Shown: positions 37,265 through 48,434 of the stretch, piece by piece
Layout of the letters: every line of letters begins with the position of its first letter
Numbering within the stretch: the first letter of the stretch is position 1
Source of the DNA: Oxalobacter vibrioformis
Lineage (GTDB): Bacteria > Pseudomonadota > Gammaproteobacteria > Burkholderiales > Burkholderiaceae_D
Reading direction: 5' to 3'
Length of the DNA: 64,000 nucleotides
Assembly (NCBI RefSeq): GCF_027118995.1
Contig: NZ_CP098242.1
Location: 744,001-808,000 of the forward strand
Notes under the pieces: model-generated
What the model was told of the DNA's origin: nothing
The model's database searches: none
What the model saw: the letters and a program-made list of their open reading frames with translations, nothing else
Program-made: the position numbers and the translations under genes

Positions 37265-39655
37265 TCAGAGGTACTGCATCAACTGCTGCGCCTCACCGAT
37301 CTGTCTGGGTGTCCCCCGCTCGACAACTTCCTCGAGGAGCTCCCGCGCACCATCCTTGTCTTTCATATCCAGATAGGCCTGTGCCAGTTCCAGCTTGGCA
37401 GCCATCTCGGCGTTGTAGGGTTCGGGTTTTTCCTCTTCAGTCGGTGGCGCCATATCAGGCAGATCCTCTTCGGCTTCTGCCGTATCCGGCTCCAGATTGA
37501 TATCCGAGAGATCAAGCTCAAGTGGTGTCGGCCCGTCTTCTTCCTCTTCTTCCGGTTCAACGACTTCTTCCACCGGCTCATCACTGTCATCCAGTTCCAG
37601 GGCCACATCGTCCTCATCCGCTGTTTCATCGGGCTCAGAAGCCACCTCTTCCTTCTCCTCTTCAGGCTCAGGGGCAACTTCTTCCTCGACGTCCTCCTCA
37701 TCCTCTTCTTCAGGTTCAGAGGCTATTTCCTCGGGTGCTGCCTCGTCAGGATCAGGAATTACTTCTTCCGGTATTTCCGCTTCTTCTTCGTCCTCTTCTT
37801 CCTCTGGCTCAGGGATGACTTCTTCCGGCTCTGCGACTATTTCCTCCAGCCCGTCTTCTTCCTCGGGCGTGTTGGCAATTTCCTCAAGCACTTCTTCATC
37901 TTCATACCGGGCACGGGGATCATCGTCTTCGTCTTCGTCGTCGTCATCCATCATGGGACGATACGACTCCTCATCTTCATCTTCCTCTTCATCAACAACT
38001 TCACGGCCTGTGATGCTCTCCAGGAAATCACGACCTGAAATAATGTTCGGATTGGCGGCATCTTCCGCTTTTTCTTCCTGCGGCTTCGCAACAGGCGTTG
38101 GCGCAGGTGCCGGTGGCGCAGGTTTTTTGCGGCGCATCCGCAGCATCAGAATAATGAGAACAAGCAGCGCCAGCGTGACGCCAGCGGCAACGTACCAGAC
38201 AGCACCACTCAAAAAGCCGGGCTTTTTCTTTGCATCCTGATCATCTTCGTCTTCATTGTCATCGTCTTTATCGGACTTTTTGGATACCTGCGCTTTTTTT
38301 CCTGCCAGGGTCTGGTCTGGATCGATGGCTGCTTTTTTCTCTTCTGAGGAGGCATCGGTATCAGATGCGGGTGTCTTTTCAATGGTTCCGGTCGCTGTCT
38401 GCGGAGAGTCGGCGTCTGTCTTGGCGGGTTCTTCGGCTTTTGGCTGGGCATCTTCCGGTTTTACCGCTTCCGGCTGGGTTTCAGGTATCTGCGCTTCCTG
38501 CCCGGAAACCGCCTCTGCCGGCTTGGTCAGTGCAGTGCCATTCTTGCTGACGATCTCAAGCAGGTTTCTCAGTTCGCTGACATTTTTTTCGAGTTCCGTG
38601 ATCCGGCGATTGGCATCTTCAATCGCGCGGTTCATTGCGTTTTTCTCTTCTACCGTCATACCTGCCGATACGGCATCCTGCCGGGCTTTGGAAAGTTCCA
38701 GGCGATCCGGCATTTTGCTGACAGGTGACGCCTGCTCCCTGACGCTGGCAGATACCTTGCCTTCAGCCACCGGACCGGTTTTTGCTGTGGTGCGTGGCGC
38801 TGATTTCTGTACCATCCCGGCGAGGCGATGGCTGTATCCACGGAAATTGGATGCATGCAGCCTGACAATCCGGCGGGCATCGGAGCGGGATACATCCCCT
38901 GCATCAGCAGCCTGCGGAATGGAAAGGACAGCCCCTTCCTTGAGCAGATTCATGTTGTTGTCCAGGAAGGCATCCGGATTATTCCGGTAAAGCGCTACCA
39001 GCATCTGCTCCAATGAAATATTTCGTTCACCGAGACGCCCGGCTATTTTGGAAAGCGAATCTCCGCGTGATACCACGTAGTCAGTTGATTCGCGGTTTTT
39101 CTTTTCCGGGATGACGGATGCCGGCCTGACAGCAGTGGCCGGAAATGCCTGAGATGAGAGTCTCCCGGCACGCTGCTGTCGCGAAAGCCTTTGCATGGAA
39201 GCCGCAGAAGAAAGCGGCGCCGAACGCAGGTTGGTCCACTCTGCCGGGTCCAGCATGATCACATACTCGCGTCCTTTTCGTTCGCTGTCTGTCGAAAGTT
39301 CCAGCAGGATGCCAATATAGGGCTCATTGACGGGTTGTGTACTGCGAATGCTGACAAAATAGCGGTCCCCGTCTTTTTCGACAGAGATGTTCAGTGTCTG
39401 CAAAAGCGAGGTGTAGTCAATGCCGGATCGTTTGTATGCTTCGCCAGGCGCAAGGCTGGCAGCCAGTGAAGATGCCTCTTCAGGCGTAATTGAAGTGAGT
39501 TCGACTTCAGCGCGTAATGGCTGGCCAAGTGAGGAGAGAACAGTCAGTCGGCCCAGGTTGGCAGCGTGGGCAAAGGAGAGCGTGACGGAAAAAAAGAGGA
39601 AAAAAAGTACCTTGAGAGCAGAAGTCACAAATCTGTAGCGCTGTTCTGTAGGCAT
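37265..39655 (-). CDS. fimV: FimV/HubP-family polar landmark protein
   Basis: A 796-residue inner-membrane protein; relatives organise the cell pole and type IV pilus function. Order of parts: signal-like segment ALKVLFFLFFSVTLSFAHA, FimV N-terminal domain (LGRLTVLSSLGQPLRAEVEL), LysM peptidoglycan-binding domain near 195-250 (YVVSRGDSLSKIAGRL), coiled coil near 330-370 (NAMNRAIEDANRRITELEK), one membrane span near 483-505 (VWYVAAGVTLALLVLIIL), a very acidic cytoplasmic stretch of about 200 residues dominated by Glu and Asp, and the conserved C-terminal FimV motif (EMAAKLELAQAYLDMKDKD). No pilus gene is nearby. The 283-base gap 39656-39938 upstream shows no gene. Confidence 0.93.
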   Translation of the reverse strand: MPTEQRYRFVTSALKVLFFLFFSVTLSFAHAANLGRLTVLSSLGQPLRAEVELTSITPEEASSLAASLAPGEAYKRSGIDYTSLLQTLNISVEKDGDRYFVSIRSTQPVNEPYIGILLELSTDSERKGREYVIMLDPAEWTNLRSAPLSSAASMQRLSRQQRAGRLSSQAFPATAVRPASVIPEKKNRESTDYVVSRGDSLSKIAGRLGERNISLEQMLVALYRNNPDAFLDNNMNLLKEGAVLSIPQAADAGDVSRSDARRIVRLHASNFRGYSHRLAGMVQKSAPRTTAKTGPVAEGKVSASVREQASPVSKMPDRLELSKARQDAVSAGMTVEEKNAMNRAIEDANRRITELEKNVSELRNLLEIVSKNGTALTKPAEAVSGQEAQIPETQPEAVKPEDAQPKAEEPAKTDADSPQTATGTIEKTPASDTDASSEEKKAAIDPDQTLAGKKAQVSKKSDKDDDNEDEDDQDAKKKPGFLSGAVWYVAAGVTLALLVLIILMLRMRRKKPAPPAPAPTPVAKPQEEKAEDAANPNIISGRDFLESITGREVVDEEEDEDEESYRPMMDDDDEDEDDDPRARYEDEEVLEEIANTPEEEDGLEEIVAEPEEVIPEPEEEEDEEEAEIPEEVIPDPDEAAPEEIASEPEEEDEEDVEEEVAPEPEEEKEEVASEPDETADEDDVALELDDSDEPVEEVVEPEEEEEDGPTPLELDLSDINLEPDTAEAEEDLPDMAPPTEEEKPEPYNAEMAAKLELAQAYLDMKDKDGARELLEEVVERGTPRQIGEAQQLMQYL

Positions 39656-39938
39656 TTGCTGGTAAGTTACTTGCTGTATTGATCCGGTTTTTCGCGAAAA
39701 TTATCTTGTGCTGACAGTAAGCAATTGACCTGACGATATCATCATGGTGCAGGCTGCGCAAGCGCACTGTCTCCAATGAACAACATGGGAAGCCATTTTC
39801 TGTTTTTCAGGATTTTTGCTGGACGTATTTTACCATTCAGTGGCAGAGTTACAACAATTTATTGCTTTTCTCCAACAAGGGACAACCCCCATTCATTTGC
39901 CGTTCACTTTCCAGCAGGCAAGTTAAAAAGAGAGGCTC

Positions 39939-41060
39939 CTAGGCCATAATCATGCACAGCATGCGCCGCAGGGGTTCGGCTGCACCCCACAAAAGCTGGT
40001 CACCCACGGTAAAGGCGGAAAGATAGGACTCGCCCATCTCCATTTTGCGCAGCCTGCCCACAGGAATGTCGAGCCTGCCGGTCACTGCCGCAGGCGTGAG
40101 CTCACGCATGGAAGCTTCGCGGTTGTTGGGAATCACCTTCACCCACTCGTTGTAACCGGCAATGATGTCATTGACCTCATCCATCGGCACCGCTTTTTTG
40201 AGTTTGATAGTCAATGCCTGTGAATGGCAGCGCATGGCGCCAATCCGGATACAAAGCCCGTCCACCGGGATAATGTCCGCAGCACTGGAGCGTCCAAGGA
40301 TTTTGTTTGTCTCGGCTTTCCCCTTCCATTCTTCGCGTGACATGCCGTTGCCCAGGTCGGTATCTATCCAGGGGATCAGGTTGCCTGCCAGGGGTACGCC
40401 GCCAAACTGGCGTGTCTCTTCCTCTGTCATGCCCTGTTGTTTTTGCAGTACCAGCCTGTCGATCTCAAGAATGGCAGATGCCGGATCATTGAGATTCGCC
40501 GCGACTTCTGCATGAATCAGGCCAAACTGGCCGAGCAGTTCGCGCATATGCTGCGCGCCCCCGCCGGATGCCGCCTGGTAGGTCATGGTCGACATCCATT
40601 CCACGAGGTCCTGCTCAAAGAGGCCACCCAGCCCCATCAGCATGCAGGAAACGGTGCAATTGCCGCCGACAAAGTTCCTGATGCCTGCTGTCAACCCATC
40701 CTTGATGACATTGGCATTGACCGGATCAAGCACAATGACGGAATCATCATCCATGCGCAACCGTGAAGCCGCATCAATCCAGTAGCCATTCCAGCCTGCC
40801 GCACGCAGTTTGGGATAAACCTCACCTGTGTAATCGCCTCCCTGGCACGTGATGATGATTTCGCATTTTTTCAGCTCATCGATATCAAAGGCATCCTTCA
40901 ACACCGTCTCGTTTTTGGTATAGGCAGGCGCTTTTCCACCGACATTGGATGTGGTGAAAAATACCGGCTCTATATGAGCAAAATCATTTTCTTCCTGCAT
41001 GCGCTGCATCAGAACCGAACCGACCATTCCGCGCCAGCCAACGAGACCTGTGAGTTTCAT
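39939..41060 (-). CDS. asd: Aspartate-semialdehyde dehydrogenase
   Basis: Reduces aspartyl phosphate to the semialdehyde at the branch to lysine, threonine and methionine. 373 residues; the N-terminus [19 protein letters not shown] is the NADP fold of the Gram-negative type, the active-site cysteine is in [15 protein letters not shown], and the catalytic histidine in [19 protein letters not shown]. It follows leuB by 35 bases in the leuCDB-asd order typical of beta- and gamma-proteobacteria. Confidence 0.97.
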   Translation of the reverse strand: MKLTGLVGWRGMVGSVLMQRMQEENDFAHIEPVFFTTSNVGGKAPAYTKNETVLKDAFDIDELKKCEIIITCQGGDYTGEVYPKLRAAGWNGYWIDAASRLRMDDDSVIVLDPVNANVIKDGLTAGIRNFVGGNCTVSCMLMGLGGLFEQDLVEWMSTMTYQAASGGGAQHMRELLGQFGLIHAEVAANLNDPASAILEIDRLVLQKQQGMTEEETRQFGGVPLAGNLIPWIDTDLGNGMSREEWKGKAETNKILGRSSAADIIPVDGLCIRIGAMRCHSQALTIKLKKAVPMDEVNDIIAGYNEWVKVIPNNREASMRELTPAAVTGRLDIPVGRLRKMEMGESYLSAFTVGDQLLWGAAEPLRRMLCMIMA

Positions 41061-41095
41061 ATCAACTACCTGATTTAAAAGACAATTTCAGTATA

Positions 41096-42163
41096 TCAGA
41101 GTGCCGCGACAACTGCGTCACCCATTTCGCTTGTACTGACCAGCTTCAGACCTGGCTCATGGATGTCCGCGGTTCGGATTCCCTGCTCGAGCACGGATTG
41201 CACAGCCGCCTCAACACGGGCAGCCTGTTCAGCCCGGTTCAGCGAATAGCGCAGCATCATCGCGGCTGACAGGATGGTGGCCAGCGGATTGGCGATGCCT
41301 TTCCCGGCAATATCCGGCGCCGAGCCATGGGAAGGCTCATACAACCCCTTGTTGTTGGCATCCAGAGATGCTGATGGCAGCATGCCGATCGAGCCGGTCA
41401 GCATGGCAGCGGCATCCGACAGGATGTCGCCAAACATATTACCCGTCACGACCACGTCAAATTTCTTGGGCGCACGAACCAGCTGCATGGCCGCATTATC
41501 CACATACATATGGTCCAGCGAAACTTCCGGGTACTCCTTGTGTACATCAATGACGATTTCGCGCCAGAACTGGGAGGTTTCCAGGACATTGGCCTTGTCC
41601 ACACTTGTCAGACATTTTTCACGCTTCATGGCGGTCTGGAAAGCCACATGCGCAATACGCCTGACTTCCGTCTCGGCATACCGCATGGTGTCAAAACCTT
41701 CCCGCTCGCCTTTGAATGCGCCGTCCGGTGCTGTGCGGATACCGCGCGGCTGGCCGAAGTAAATATCTCCTGTGAGCTCGCGGACAATCATCAGATTCAG
41801 ACCGGAGACAATATCGAACTTGAGTGTCGATGCACCGGCCAACTGCGGATACAGGATGGCAGGCCTCAGATTGGCAAACAATCCCAGGTTGCTGCGCAAT
41901 CCTAAAATTGCCTGTTCCGGGCGCAGATGTCGCTCCAGGTTGTCATACTGGAAGTCACCCACCGCGCCAAACAAAATGGCATCGGCTTCCTTTGCCAGCT
42001 TGAGTGTTGCTTCCGGCAGGGGATGACCGTGTGCGGCATAACCGGCGCCACCCACATCCGCACTTTCCATCTCGAATGTCTCGTCCAACGCCTTCAGTAC
42101 CCGAACCGCCTGTCCGACGATTTCCGGGCCAATGCCGTCACCCGGCAGAATTGCAATTTTCAC
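41096..42163 (-). CDS. leuB: 3-isopropylmalate dehydrogenase
   Basis: Oxidative decarboxylation step of leucine synthesis. 355 residues; [20 protein letters not shown] at the start, [14 protein letters not shown], metal-binding [20 protein letters not shown] and [20 protein letters not shown]. Length and motifs normal. Between leuD and asd. Confidence 0.97.
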   Translation of the reverse strand: MKIAILPGDGIGPEIVGQAVRVLKALDETFEMESADVGGAGYAAHGHPLPEATLKLAKEADAILFGAVGDFQYDNLERHLRPEQAILGLRSNLGLFANLRPAILYPQLAGASTLKFDIVSGLNLMIVRELTGDIYFGQPRGIRTAPDGAFKGEREGFDTMRYAETEVRRIAHVAFQTAMKREKCLTSVDKANVLETSQFWREIVIDVHKEYPEVSLDHMYVDNAAMQLVRAPKKFDVVVTGNMFGDILSDAAAMLTGSIGMLPSASLDANNKGLYEPSHGSAPDIAGKGIANPLATILSAAMMLRYSLNRAEQAARVEAAVQSVLEQGIRTADIHEPGLKLVSTSEMGDAVVAAL

Positions 42164-42205
42164 TTCGTCCTCACTTTTGTTTTTTCAGGCAGTTAAGCCT
42201 GCTAT

Positions 42206-42853
42206 TCAGATGGTATTGGCCAGCCAGGGCTGATCCTGTATCCGGCGTTTTTCAAAATCGCGGATCTCATCGGCATGACGCAGGGTCAGGCCGATATCAT
42301 CCAGGCCGTTCAACAGGCAATACCTCCTGAAGGGATCAACCACGAACGGGTAGCGGATGCTGCCGCTGTCATTTGTCACAACCTGGTTTTCCAGATCCAC
42401 CGTCAGGCGGTACCCCGGTTCTGCTTCCACTTCCTTGAAGAGCGCGGAGACCTGTTCTTCCGTCAGGATCACCGGCAACAGGCCGTTTTTAAAACTGTTG
42501 TTAAAAAAGATATCCGCAAAACTGGGCGCGATGATGGTCCTGAAACCATACTGCTGCAAGGCCCAGGGCGCATGTTCCCTGGAGGAGCCACACCCGAAAT
42601 TTTCCCGTGCCAGGAGAATGGTACCTCCCTGGTAACGCGGCTGGTTCAGGACAAAATCCGGATTCAAGGGCCGCCTGGAATTATCCATGCCCGGCTCGCC
42701 ATGATCCAGATATCGCCATTCATCAAACAGGTTGGGTCCGAAACCCGTCCGCTGGATGGATTTCAGGAACTGCTTCGGGATAATGGCATCCGTATCGACA
42801 TTAACGCGATCAAGCGGAACAACCACTCCCTGATGTGTTGTAAATTTTTCCAT
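42206..42853 (-). CDS. leuD: 3-isopropylmalate dehydratase small subunit
   Basis: Swivelling domain of the isopropylmalate isomerase, partner of LeuC. 215 residues; starts with [20 protein letters not shown] and has [15 protein letters not shown]. Full length. A small lipoprotein gene separates it from leuC by less than 40 bases on its upstream side, an arrangement often seen in beta-proteobacteria. Confidence 0.97.
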   Translation of the reverse strand: MEKFTTHQGVVVPLDRVNVDTDAIIPKQFLKSIQRTGFGPNLFDEWRYLDHGEPGMDNSRRPLNPDFVLNQPRYQGGTILLARENFGCGSSREHAPWALQQYGFRTIIAPSFADIFFNNSFKNGLLPVILTEEQVSALFKEVEAEPGYRLTVDLENQVVTNDSGSIRYPFVVDPFRRYCLLNGLDDIGLTLRHADEIRDFEKRRIQDQPWLANTI

Positions 42854-42891
42854 GATTCCAGAGTCTTTCTGACTGCTTATTGGGCAATCCT

Positions 42892-43011
42892 TTATTGCGC
42901 GGCTTTTTCAACCGCTTCGCCACCTTTCTGGATATCCTTGCCAACACCCTGCACGGTATTGCAACCAGCCAGAAAAGCGATAACCGCCATCAGCACAAAA
43001 AGCTTTTTCAT
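42892..43011 (-). CDS. Entericidin-family small lipoprotein
   Basis: A 39-residue protein with lipoprotein signal [17 protein letters not shown] and a short mature part ([20 protein letters not shown]), matching the EcnA/B entericidin pattern. A good AAGGAG ribosome site precedes the ATG by seven bases. E. coli entericidins form an antidote/toxin pair of envelope lipoproteins; here there is only one, placed between leuC and leuD, and its role is not known. Confidence 0.85.
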   Translation of the reverse strand: MKKLFVLMAVIAFLAGCNTVQGVGKDIQKGGEAVEKAAQ

Positions 43012-43025
43012 CCTTATTCTCCTTA

Positions 43026-44429
43026 TCAAGACAAATGACGCACATCGACAAAATGACCGGCAATCCCGGCAGCTGCCGCCATGGCAGGAGATACCAGGTG
43101 TGTCCTGCCTCCCGGCCCCTGCCGGCCTTCAAAATTACGGTTTGAGGTTGAGGCGCAACGCTCTCCCGGTGACAGCCTGTCATCGTTCATGGCAAGGCAC
43201 ATCGAGCAGCCAGGCTCGCGCCATTCAAAGCCCGCCTCAATAAAAATCCTGTCCAGTCCTTCTGCTTCTGCCTGTTTTTTCACCAGCCCCGATCCCGGAA
43301 CGACCAGTGCCTGCCTGACATTGGCTGCACGTTTTTTACCACGCACCACTTCGGCTGCCTCCCGCAGGTCTTCAATGCGGGAATTGGTACAGGACCCGAT
43401 AAACACCTTGTCAATCGTGATGTCAGAGATAGGCTGGTTGGGTTCAAGTCCCATGTATTTCAGTGCCTTTTCCATGGCATCGCGCTTGACGGCATCAGAC
43501 TCTTTTGCCGGATCAGGCACACGATCCACGACGGATGTCACCATCTCGGGAGAGGTGCCCCAGGTTACCTGGGGCTGTATCTGTGTTGCATCGATTTTCA
43601 CGACCGTATCAAACGTCGCGCCCGGATCCGTATGCAATTCACGCCACCTGGCAACAGCCCGTTCCCAATCCCCACCTTTTGGCGAGTAAGGGCGATCCTT
43701 GACATAATCGATGGTCGTGTCATCCACCGCCACCATGCCAACGCGTGCGCCTGCCTCGATGGCCATATTGCAGATAGTCATGCGGCCTTCCATGGAAAGC
43801 GAGCGAATGGTTGAGCCGGCAAATTCAATAGCGTATCCCGTACCGCCCGCCGTACCGATCTTTCCAATGATGGCAAGCACGATATCCTTGGCCGTGACAC
43901 CAGGCTGCAACTCGCCTTCCACTTCAACCAGCATGGCCCGTGACTTTTTCTGAAGCAGGGTCTGGGTCGCCAGCACATGCTCCACCTCGGAAGTGCCGAT
44001 ACCCATGGCCAGGCAAGCAAACGCGCCGTGGGTAGCCGTATGGGAGTCACCGCAGACCACCGTCATGCCGGGCAGTATCGCTCCCTGCTCGGGTCCAATG
44101 ACGTGCACAATCCCCTGACGCATATCCTGCATATTGAAATAGGTCAGCCCGTATGCCTTTGCATTGGCATCCAGCGTTTCAATCTGGAGCCGGGATGTCG
44201 GGTCCTTGATCGGTCCGGCACGGTCAGCTGTGGACACATTGTGATCCGCCACCAGCAGATTGGCGGAATTACGCCAGGGGTTGCGGTGTGCCATCCGGAG
44301 GCCTTCAAAAGCCTGGGGGCTGGTCACCTCATGCAAAAGATGGCGATCGATATAGAGAACCACCGTACCGTCTTCTTCGGTACGGACAACATGGGATTCC
44401 CAGAGTTTGTCGTAAAGTGTTTTTGGCAT
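43026..44429 (-). CDS. leuC: 3-isopropylmalate dehydratase large subunit
   Basis: Iron-sulphur isomerase of leucine synthesis, working with LeuD. 467 residues from the start [15 protein letters not shown], which is the family start; an in-frame TTG 27 bases upstream is less likely. Cluster ligands lie in [14 protein letters not shown] and [13 protein letters not shown], and [20 protein letters not shown] is conserved. First gene of the leuC-ecn-leuD-leuB-asd run. A degenerate copy of the inverted-repeat element lies in the gap upstream. Confidence 0.96.
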   Translation of the reverse strand: MPKTLYDKLWESHVVRTEEDGTVVLYIDRHLLHEVTSPQAFEGLRMAHRNPWRNSANLLVADHNVSTADRAGPIKDPTSRLQIETLDANAKAYGLTYFNMQDMRQGIVHVIGPEQGAILPGMTVVCGDSHTATHGAFACLAMGIGTSEVEHVLATQTLLQKKSRAMLVEVEGELQPGVTAKDIVLAIIGKIGTAGGTGYAIEFAGSTIRSLSMEGRMTICNMAIEAGARVGMVAVDDTTIDYVKDRPYSPKGGDWERAVARWRELHTDPGATFDTVVKIDATQIQPQVTWGTSPEMVTSVVDRVPDPAKESDAVKRDAMEKALKYMGLEPNQPISDITIDKVFIGSCTNSRIEDLREAAEVVRGKKRAANVRQALVVPGSGLVKKQAEAEGLDRIFIEAGFEWREPGCSMCLAMNDDRLSPGERCASTSNRNFEGRQGPGGRTHLVSPAMAAAAGIAGHFVDVRHLS

Positions 44430-44494
44430 GGCGAGAACGGCAGGTAGCTTTGACAAGGAAAATATTATGCCATATTCAGCGATATTATATTTCC

Positions 44495-44580
44495 TGGAAA
44501 CCGTTGATTAACGGATTTTTCGAGATGAAGGACACCGCACAACACAGCAATTCGTTCGCAAAGCCATTAAGTGAGGGCTC
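44495..44580. repeat. Degenerate, shortened relative of the 144-bp inverted-repeat element
   Basis: Shares with the element at 29587 the blocks TGATTAACG, GAGATGA and CAGCAATTCGTTC in the same order and orientation, but lacks about 55 internal bases and has poorly matching ends. It fills the gap between leuC and the MFS gene. Likely an old internally deleted copy. Confidence 0.55.
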
Positions 44581-44582
44581 CC

Positions 44583-45740
44583 TTATATCTGCTGCCATCG
44601 GTAAGACAGTACAGCCGCCCCCAGTGCCAGCAGGGCAAAGCCCGACGCAAACAGGTAAACCGCTTCCGGCCCCAACGCCCCCCAGATCAGTGACAGGAAA
44701 AGCCCGCCGAGCGTGCCGCCAATCCCATAAGAGGCACTGATAAAGGCAGCCTGTCCCCGCGCCTGGAGCGGACCGGAAAACCAGCGCTGCATGGTGATGA
44801 TGGATGCCGAATGATGTGCACCGAAAGTCGCGGCATGAAGCAGCTGGGCTACCAGCAGAATGATCAGTGATTCTGCCCCCACACCGATCAGGAGAAAACG
44901 CACAAAGGCGAGAAAGAGGCTCAGCAGCATCACCGGTTTGATGCCGAAACGGCTGAACAGGGGAGACTGGTAAATAAAAAAGAGGATTTCACCCGCCGCA
45001 CCAAATGCCCACATCAGTCCGATCGTCACGCTACTGTACCCCAGCCGGGCCAGATACAGGGAATAAAAGGCATAAAGCCCGGAATGGGCTGCCAGCATGA
45101 AGCCCGCTGAAATCATGAAAGCCATCACCTCCCGCCGTCTGAGAACGGGCCAGATGGATGTCTTTTCCCGGCTCAGGGAAATGGCGGGGTTATCGTGAAT
45201 CCGCATGCTGACAATAAAAACACAGGCTAAAATCATGGCGCCGATCCAGGGCATCCATTCAATCCCGTAGCGATCCAGGAAAAACCCGACAGCCGATGTC
45301 ATCACGATATAGCCTACCGATCCCCACAGGCGCAACTGTCCGTACCGGGTGAGGTTTCCCCGCATTTCGGAGAGCATGATGGCGTCAGACAGGGGGCCTT
45401 GTGCACTGGTGAAAAGATTGATGGCAACCATGATCAGTGCAAACTGGAAAAAAGTGGCACCGAAAAAGAGGCCAAAAAAAGCCAGAAAGGCGGAAATGGC
45501 TGTGACCTGCAGTACCCGTGAGCGCTTCCGGGTAACATCCGCTGCCCACCCCCAGAGATTGGGCCCAATGATCCGCATGCCCTGCATGATGGACATCAGC
45601 ACACCGATCTCAACGGCACCAATACCACGATAAGCAAGAAAAAGGCTTACGTACGGCGGAAACACGCCGACAAAGCTGTAATAACAGAAGAAAAAGAAAC
45701 CGAAGCTGAACGCCTGTTCAGGCCAGGAACTGGATTTCAC
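44583..45740 (-). CDS. MFS transporter of the MFS_1-like/nucleoside-symporter type
   Basis: A 385-residue inner-membrane carrier with about 12 hydrophobic spans. The start FSFGFFFFCYYSFVGVFPPYVSLFL, and the loop RIIGPNLWGWAADVTRKRSR after span 2, resemble the HcaT/LacY-like MFS_1 group. Substrate unknown. It lies between aroC and leuC on the same strand and may be co-transcribed with aroC, 30 bases upstream. Confidence 0.88.
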   Translation of the reverse strand: MKSSSWPEQAFSFGFFFFCYYSFVGVFPPYVSLFLAYRGIGAVEIGVLMSIMQGMRIIGPNLWGWAADVTRKRSRVLQVTAISAFLAFFGLFFGATFFQFALIMVAINLFTSAQGPLSDAIMLSEMRGNLTRYGQLRLWGSVGYIVMTSAVGFFLDRYGIEWMPWIGAMILACVFIVSMRIHDNPAISLSREKTSIWPVLRRREVMAFMISAGFMLAAHSGLYAFYSLYLARLGYSSVTIGLMWAFGAAGEILFFIYQSPLFSRFGIKPVMLLSLFLAFVRFLLIGVGAESLIILLVAQLLHAATFGAHHSASIITMQRWFSGPLQARGQAAFISASYGIGGTLGGLFLSLIWGALGPEAVYLFASGFALLALGAAVLSYRWQQI

Positions 45741-45770
45741 AAAAGAGATATCCGTTTGAGCGCACGGCTT

Positions 45771-46886
45771 TTAGCGGACAGAAATATCCGGTCCGGCTAT
45801 TTTTGGCGTGGCGACCTGCACATCACCGCACTGTGCCCGGTTGAGCAACGCCGCATCCATCAAGACCAGCTTCAGCATGGCTTCGGCAACCGGCACCGCC
45901 CGGATACCGACACAGGGATCGTGCCTGCCGTGGGTTTCGATTGTGACAGGATTGCCTTGAATATCAATTGACTGGCGGGGAAGACGGATGGAAGGGGTGG
46001 GCTTGACCGCCAGGGATACGGTGATATCCTGCCCGGTTGAAATCCCGCCCAGGACACCGCCTGCCCGATTGGCCGTAAACCCGTCCGGGGTCAGCTCATC
46101 GCCATGCTCAGAGCCTCGCTGTGCAATCGCGTCGAAACCGGCACCGATCTCCACGCCCTTGACCGCATTAATCCCCATCATGGCAAAGGCGATCATGGCA
46201 TCGAGCTTGCTGTAAAGCGGGTCGCCCAGCCCGACAGGCACCTGCTGTGCCACCATATCCACACGGGCGCCTATTGAGTCACCTTCCCGCCGAAGCGCAT
46301 CCATTGCTGTTTCCATTTCTGCAAGCAACGAGACATCATCAGTAGGCGCAAAAAACGGATTGTCTCCTGCCAGTTCCCAGGAACGGAAAGGAATCGCGAT
46401 ATCGCCCAGCTGGCTCAGGCAGGCCCTCACTGTCGTGCCGTATTGTTCATGGAGCCATTTTCCGGCAACCGCACCCGCAGCCACCGCCATGGCGGTCAGC
46501 CGTGCAGACGAGCGTCCGCCACCCCGAGGGTCACGGATACCGTATTTCTGCCAGTAAGTGTAGTCGGCATGTCCCGGACGGAAAATCTCGCCCAGGTTGC
46601 CATAATCACTGCTGCGCTGATCCTCGTTTTCAATAAGGAGCGCTATGGGTGCGCCGGTTGTTTTTCCCTCGTAAATGCCGGAAAGAATCTTCACCGTATC
46701 AGATTCATTACGCTGCGTGACATGACGTGACGTGCCCGGCCTCCGGCGATCCAGCTCGGGCTGGATATCAGCCTCGGACAAGTACATGCCCGGCGGGCAA
46801 CCATCGATGATGCAGCCGATCACTTTTCCGTGCGATTCGCCGAAAGTGGTAACGGTAAACAGCCTGCCAAATGTATTGCCGGACAT
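45771..46886 (-). CDS. aroC: Chorismate synthase
   Basis: Last step of the shikimate pathway, forming chorismate from EPSP with reduced FMN. 371 residues; starts [20 protein letters not shown] (signature 1), and has [21 protein letters not shown] and [18 protein letters not shown]. The start at 46886 fits the family; an in-frame TTG 12 bases upstream is possible. Directly after nuoN, 8 bases from its stop. Confidence 0.97.
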   Translation of the reverse strand: MSGNTFGRLFTVTTFGESHGKVIGCIIDGCPPGMYLSEADIQPELDRRRPGTSRHVTQRNESDTVKILSGIYEGKTTGAPIALLIENEDQRSSDYGNLGEIFRPGHADYTYWQKYGIRDPRGGGRSSARLTAMAVAAGAVAGKWLHEQYGTTVRACLSQLGDIAIPFRSWELAGDNPFFAPTDDVSLLAEMETAMDALRREGDSIGARVDMVAQQVPVGLGDPLYSKLDAMIAFAMMGINAVKGVEIGAGFDAIAQRGSEHGDELTPDGFTANRAGGVLGGISTGQDITVSLAVKPTPSIRLPRQSIDIQGNPVTIETHGRHDPCVGIRAVPVAEAMLKLVLMDAALLNRAQCGDVQVATPKIAGPDISVR

Positions 46887-46894
46887 GGGAAAAA

Positions 46895-48424
46895 TCAAGG
46901 GTAAGATAACACGGTGATAATAACACCTTCACTCAGCGAGTGCGACAGGGCCCGGTAAATAACCGATTCACACCAGCTCATCAGGCCGCCGGGAAAAACA
47001 CCCAGCAGCAGGACCGCCAGGCCGTTTAACACCAGCATCACCCGGACTTCGCCCGACATGACAATTTTTTCTGAATCAGACGGCGCGTCAAAATACATCA
47101 GCCGAACCACGTTCAGATAATAAAAAGCACCGATGACGGACAGCACAATGGCGATCACCGCCAGCCAGATTCGGCCGGCACCCACCACCGCCTCAAGAAC
47201 AGACAGCTTGGCATAAAACCCTATCAGGGGAGGCAATCCTGTCATGGACAGCATGAAAAGCAGCATCATGAAAGCAAGCCAGGGGCTTCTCTTATTCAGC
47301 CCGCGCATATCATCAAGCAACTCAGCCTCAAAACCGGCCCGCGCCATGGCCAGCATGACGCCGAAAGCTCCCGAAAAAACCAGGACATAAGCCAGGGTAT
47401 AAAACAAGGCGGCACTCCAGCCATCAATCGTGTGCTGTAGGACAGCGCCATCAAACACGCCGGAAAGCATGCCCAGCAGGGTGAAACCGCCATGCGCAAT
47501 ACCCGAATAAGCCAGCATCCGCTTGAGATTGGTCTGCCGCAGGGCGATGATATTGCCTATCGCCATGGACAAGACAGCCATCACGATCAGCATCTGCTGC
47601 CAACTGATGACCAGCGGCCACATCCCTTCGACAAGCACCCGGAAAAAGAGGGCAAAAGCGGTCAGCTTGGGCAAACCGCCAATGAGCAGGGTCACCGATG
47701 ACGGTGCCCCTTCATACACATCGGGCACCCACATATGAAAGGGTGCCACCCCCAGCTTGAACGCCATGCCGGCAACAACAAAAACCACGCCGAAAACCAG
47801 AACGGTCTCATTGATCTCGCCGGATACACAGGCCTTCAGTATGTCGGCAAAATCCAGGGATCCTGTTGCACCATACAGCATGGAAATCCCGTACAGGAGA
47901 AAACCGGAGCCAAGCATGCCAAGAATAAAATACTTGATAGCTGCTTCTGAGACCCGCACATCGTTGCGGCGCATGGCAGTGAGCGCATAAAGCGGCAGTG
48001 ACATCAGCTCGATGCCCAGATACAGGACCAGGAAATTGGCGCCGGAAATGACAATCATCTGGCCGAGCAGGGAAAAAAGGGCCAGGACGTAAAACTCGCC
48101 GCCGATGAATCCGCCGGTCATCCTTCTTTCATCAATATAACGGCGCGAATAAACCAGTGTGACAAACATGGCCAGGCAGGTACACAGCTTGAGCATGCGG
48201 GAAAGCGGATCAGAAACAAACATGCCGCTAAAGGTATATGTCACTTCCGATACCGGCAGCAGATGAAAACAGGGGAGCGCACAAAGAACAACCGCAGCAA
48301 GGGAAAGCCCCCAGGTCACGGCCCGCCTCTTTTGCGGGAGATACATATCCACGACAAGAATGCCCAATGCGCAAACAAGCAGGATAATTTCAGGATATGC
48401 CAACGCTAGATTCATGTCATTCAT
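46895..48424 (-). CDS. nuoN: NADH-quinone oxidoreductase subunit N
   Basis: One of the three antiporter-like proton-pumping membrane subunits of complex I. 509 residues, about 14 spans; the key lysines are in [15 protein letters not shown] and [20 protein letters not shown], and the broken-helix region [18 protein letters not shown] is present. Looks complete and unfused. It begins only 10 bases after nuoK, where nuoL and nuoM would be expected to intervene. Confidence 0.96.
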   Translation of the reverse strand: MNDMNLALAYPEIILLVCALGILVVDMYLPQKRRAVTWGLSLAAVVLCALPCFHLLPVSEVTYTFSGMFVSDPLSRMLKLCTCLAMFVTLVYSRRYIDERRMTGGFIGGEFYVLALFSLLGQMIVISGANFLVLYLGIELMSLPLYALTAMRRNDVRVSEAAIKYFILGMLGSGFLLYGISMLYGATGSLDFADILKACVSGEINETVLVFGVVFVVAGMAFKLGVAPFHMWVPDVYEGAPSSVTLLIGGLPKLTAFALFFRVLVEGMWPLVISWQQMLIVMAVLSMAIGNIIALRQTNLKRMLAYSGIAHGGFTLLGMLSGVFDGAVLQHTIDGWSAALFYTLAYVLVFSGAFGVMLAMARAGFEAELLDDMRGLNKRSPWLAFMMLLFMLSMTGLPPLIGFYAKLSVLEAVVGAGRIWLAVIAIVLSVIGAFYYLNVVRLMYFDAPSDSEKIVMSGEVRVMLVLNGLAVLLLGVFPGGLMSWCESVIYRALSHSLSEGVIITVLSYP

Positions 48425-48434
48425 CTCATGCCAC

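Noticed and set aside
37497..38240. Plus-strand open frame of almost only serine
   Set aside because: Antisense of the Glu/Asp-rich FimV tract; serine codons arise from the complement of GAA/GAG/GAT repeats.
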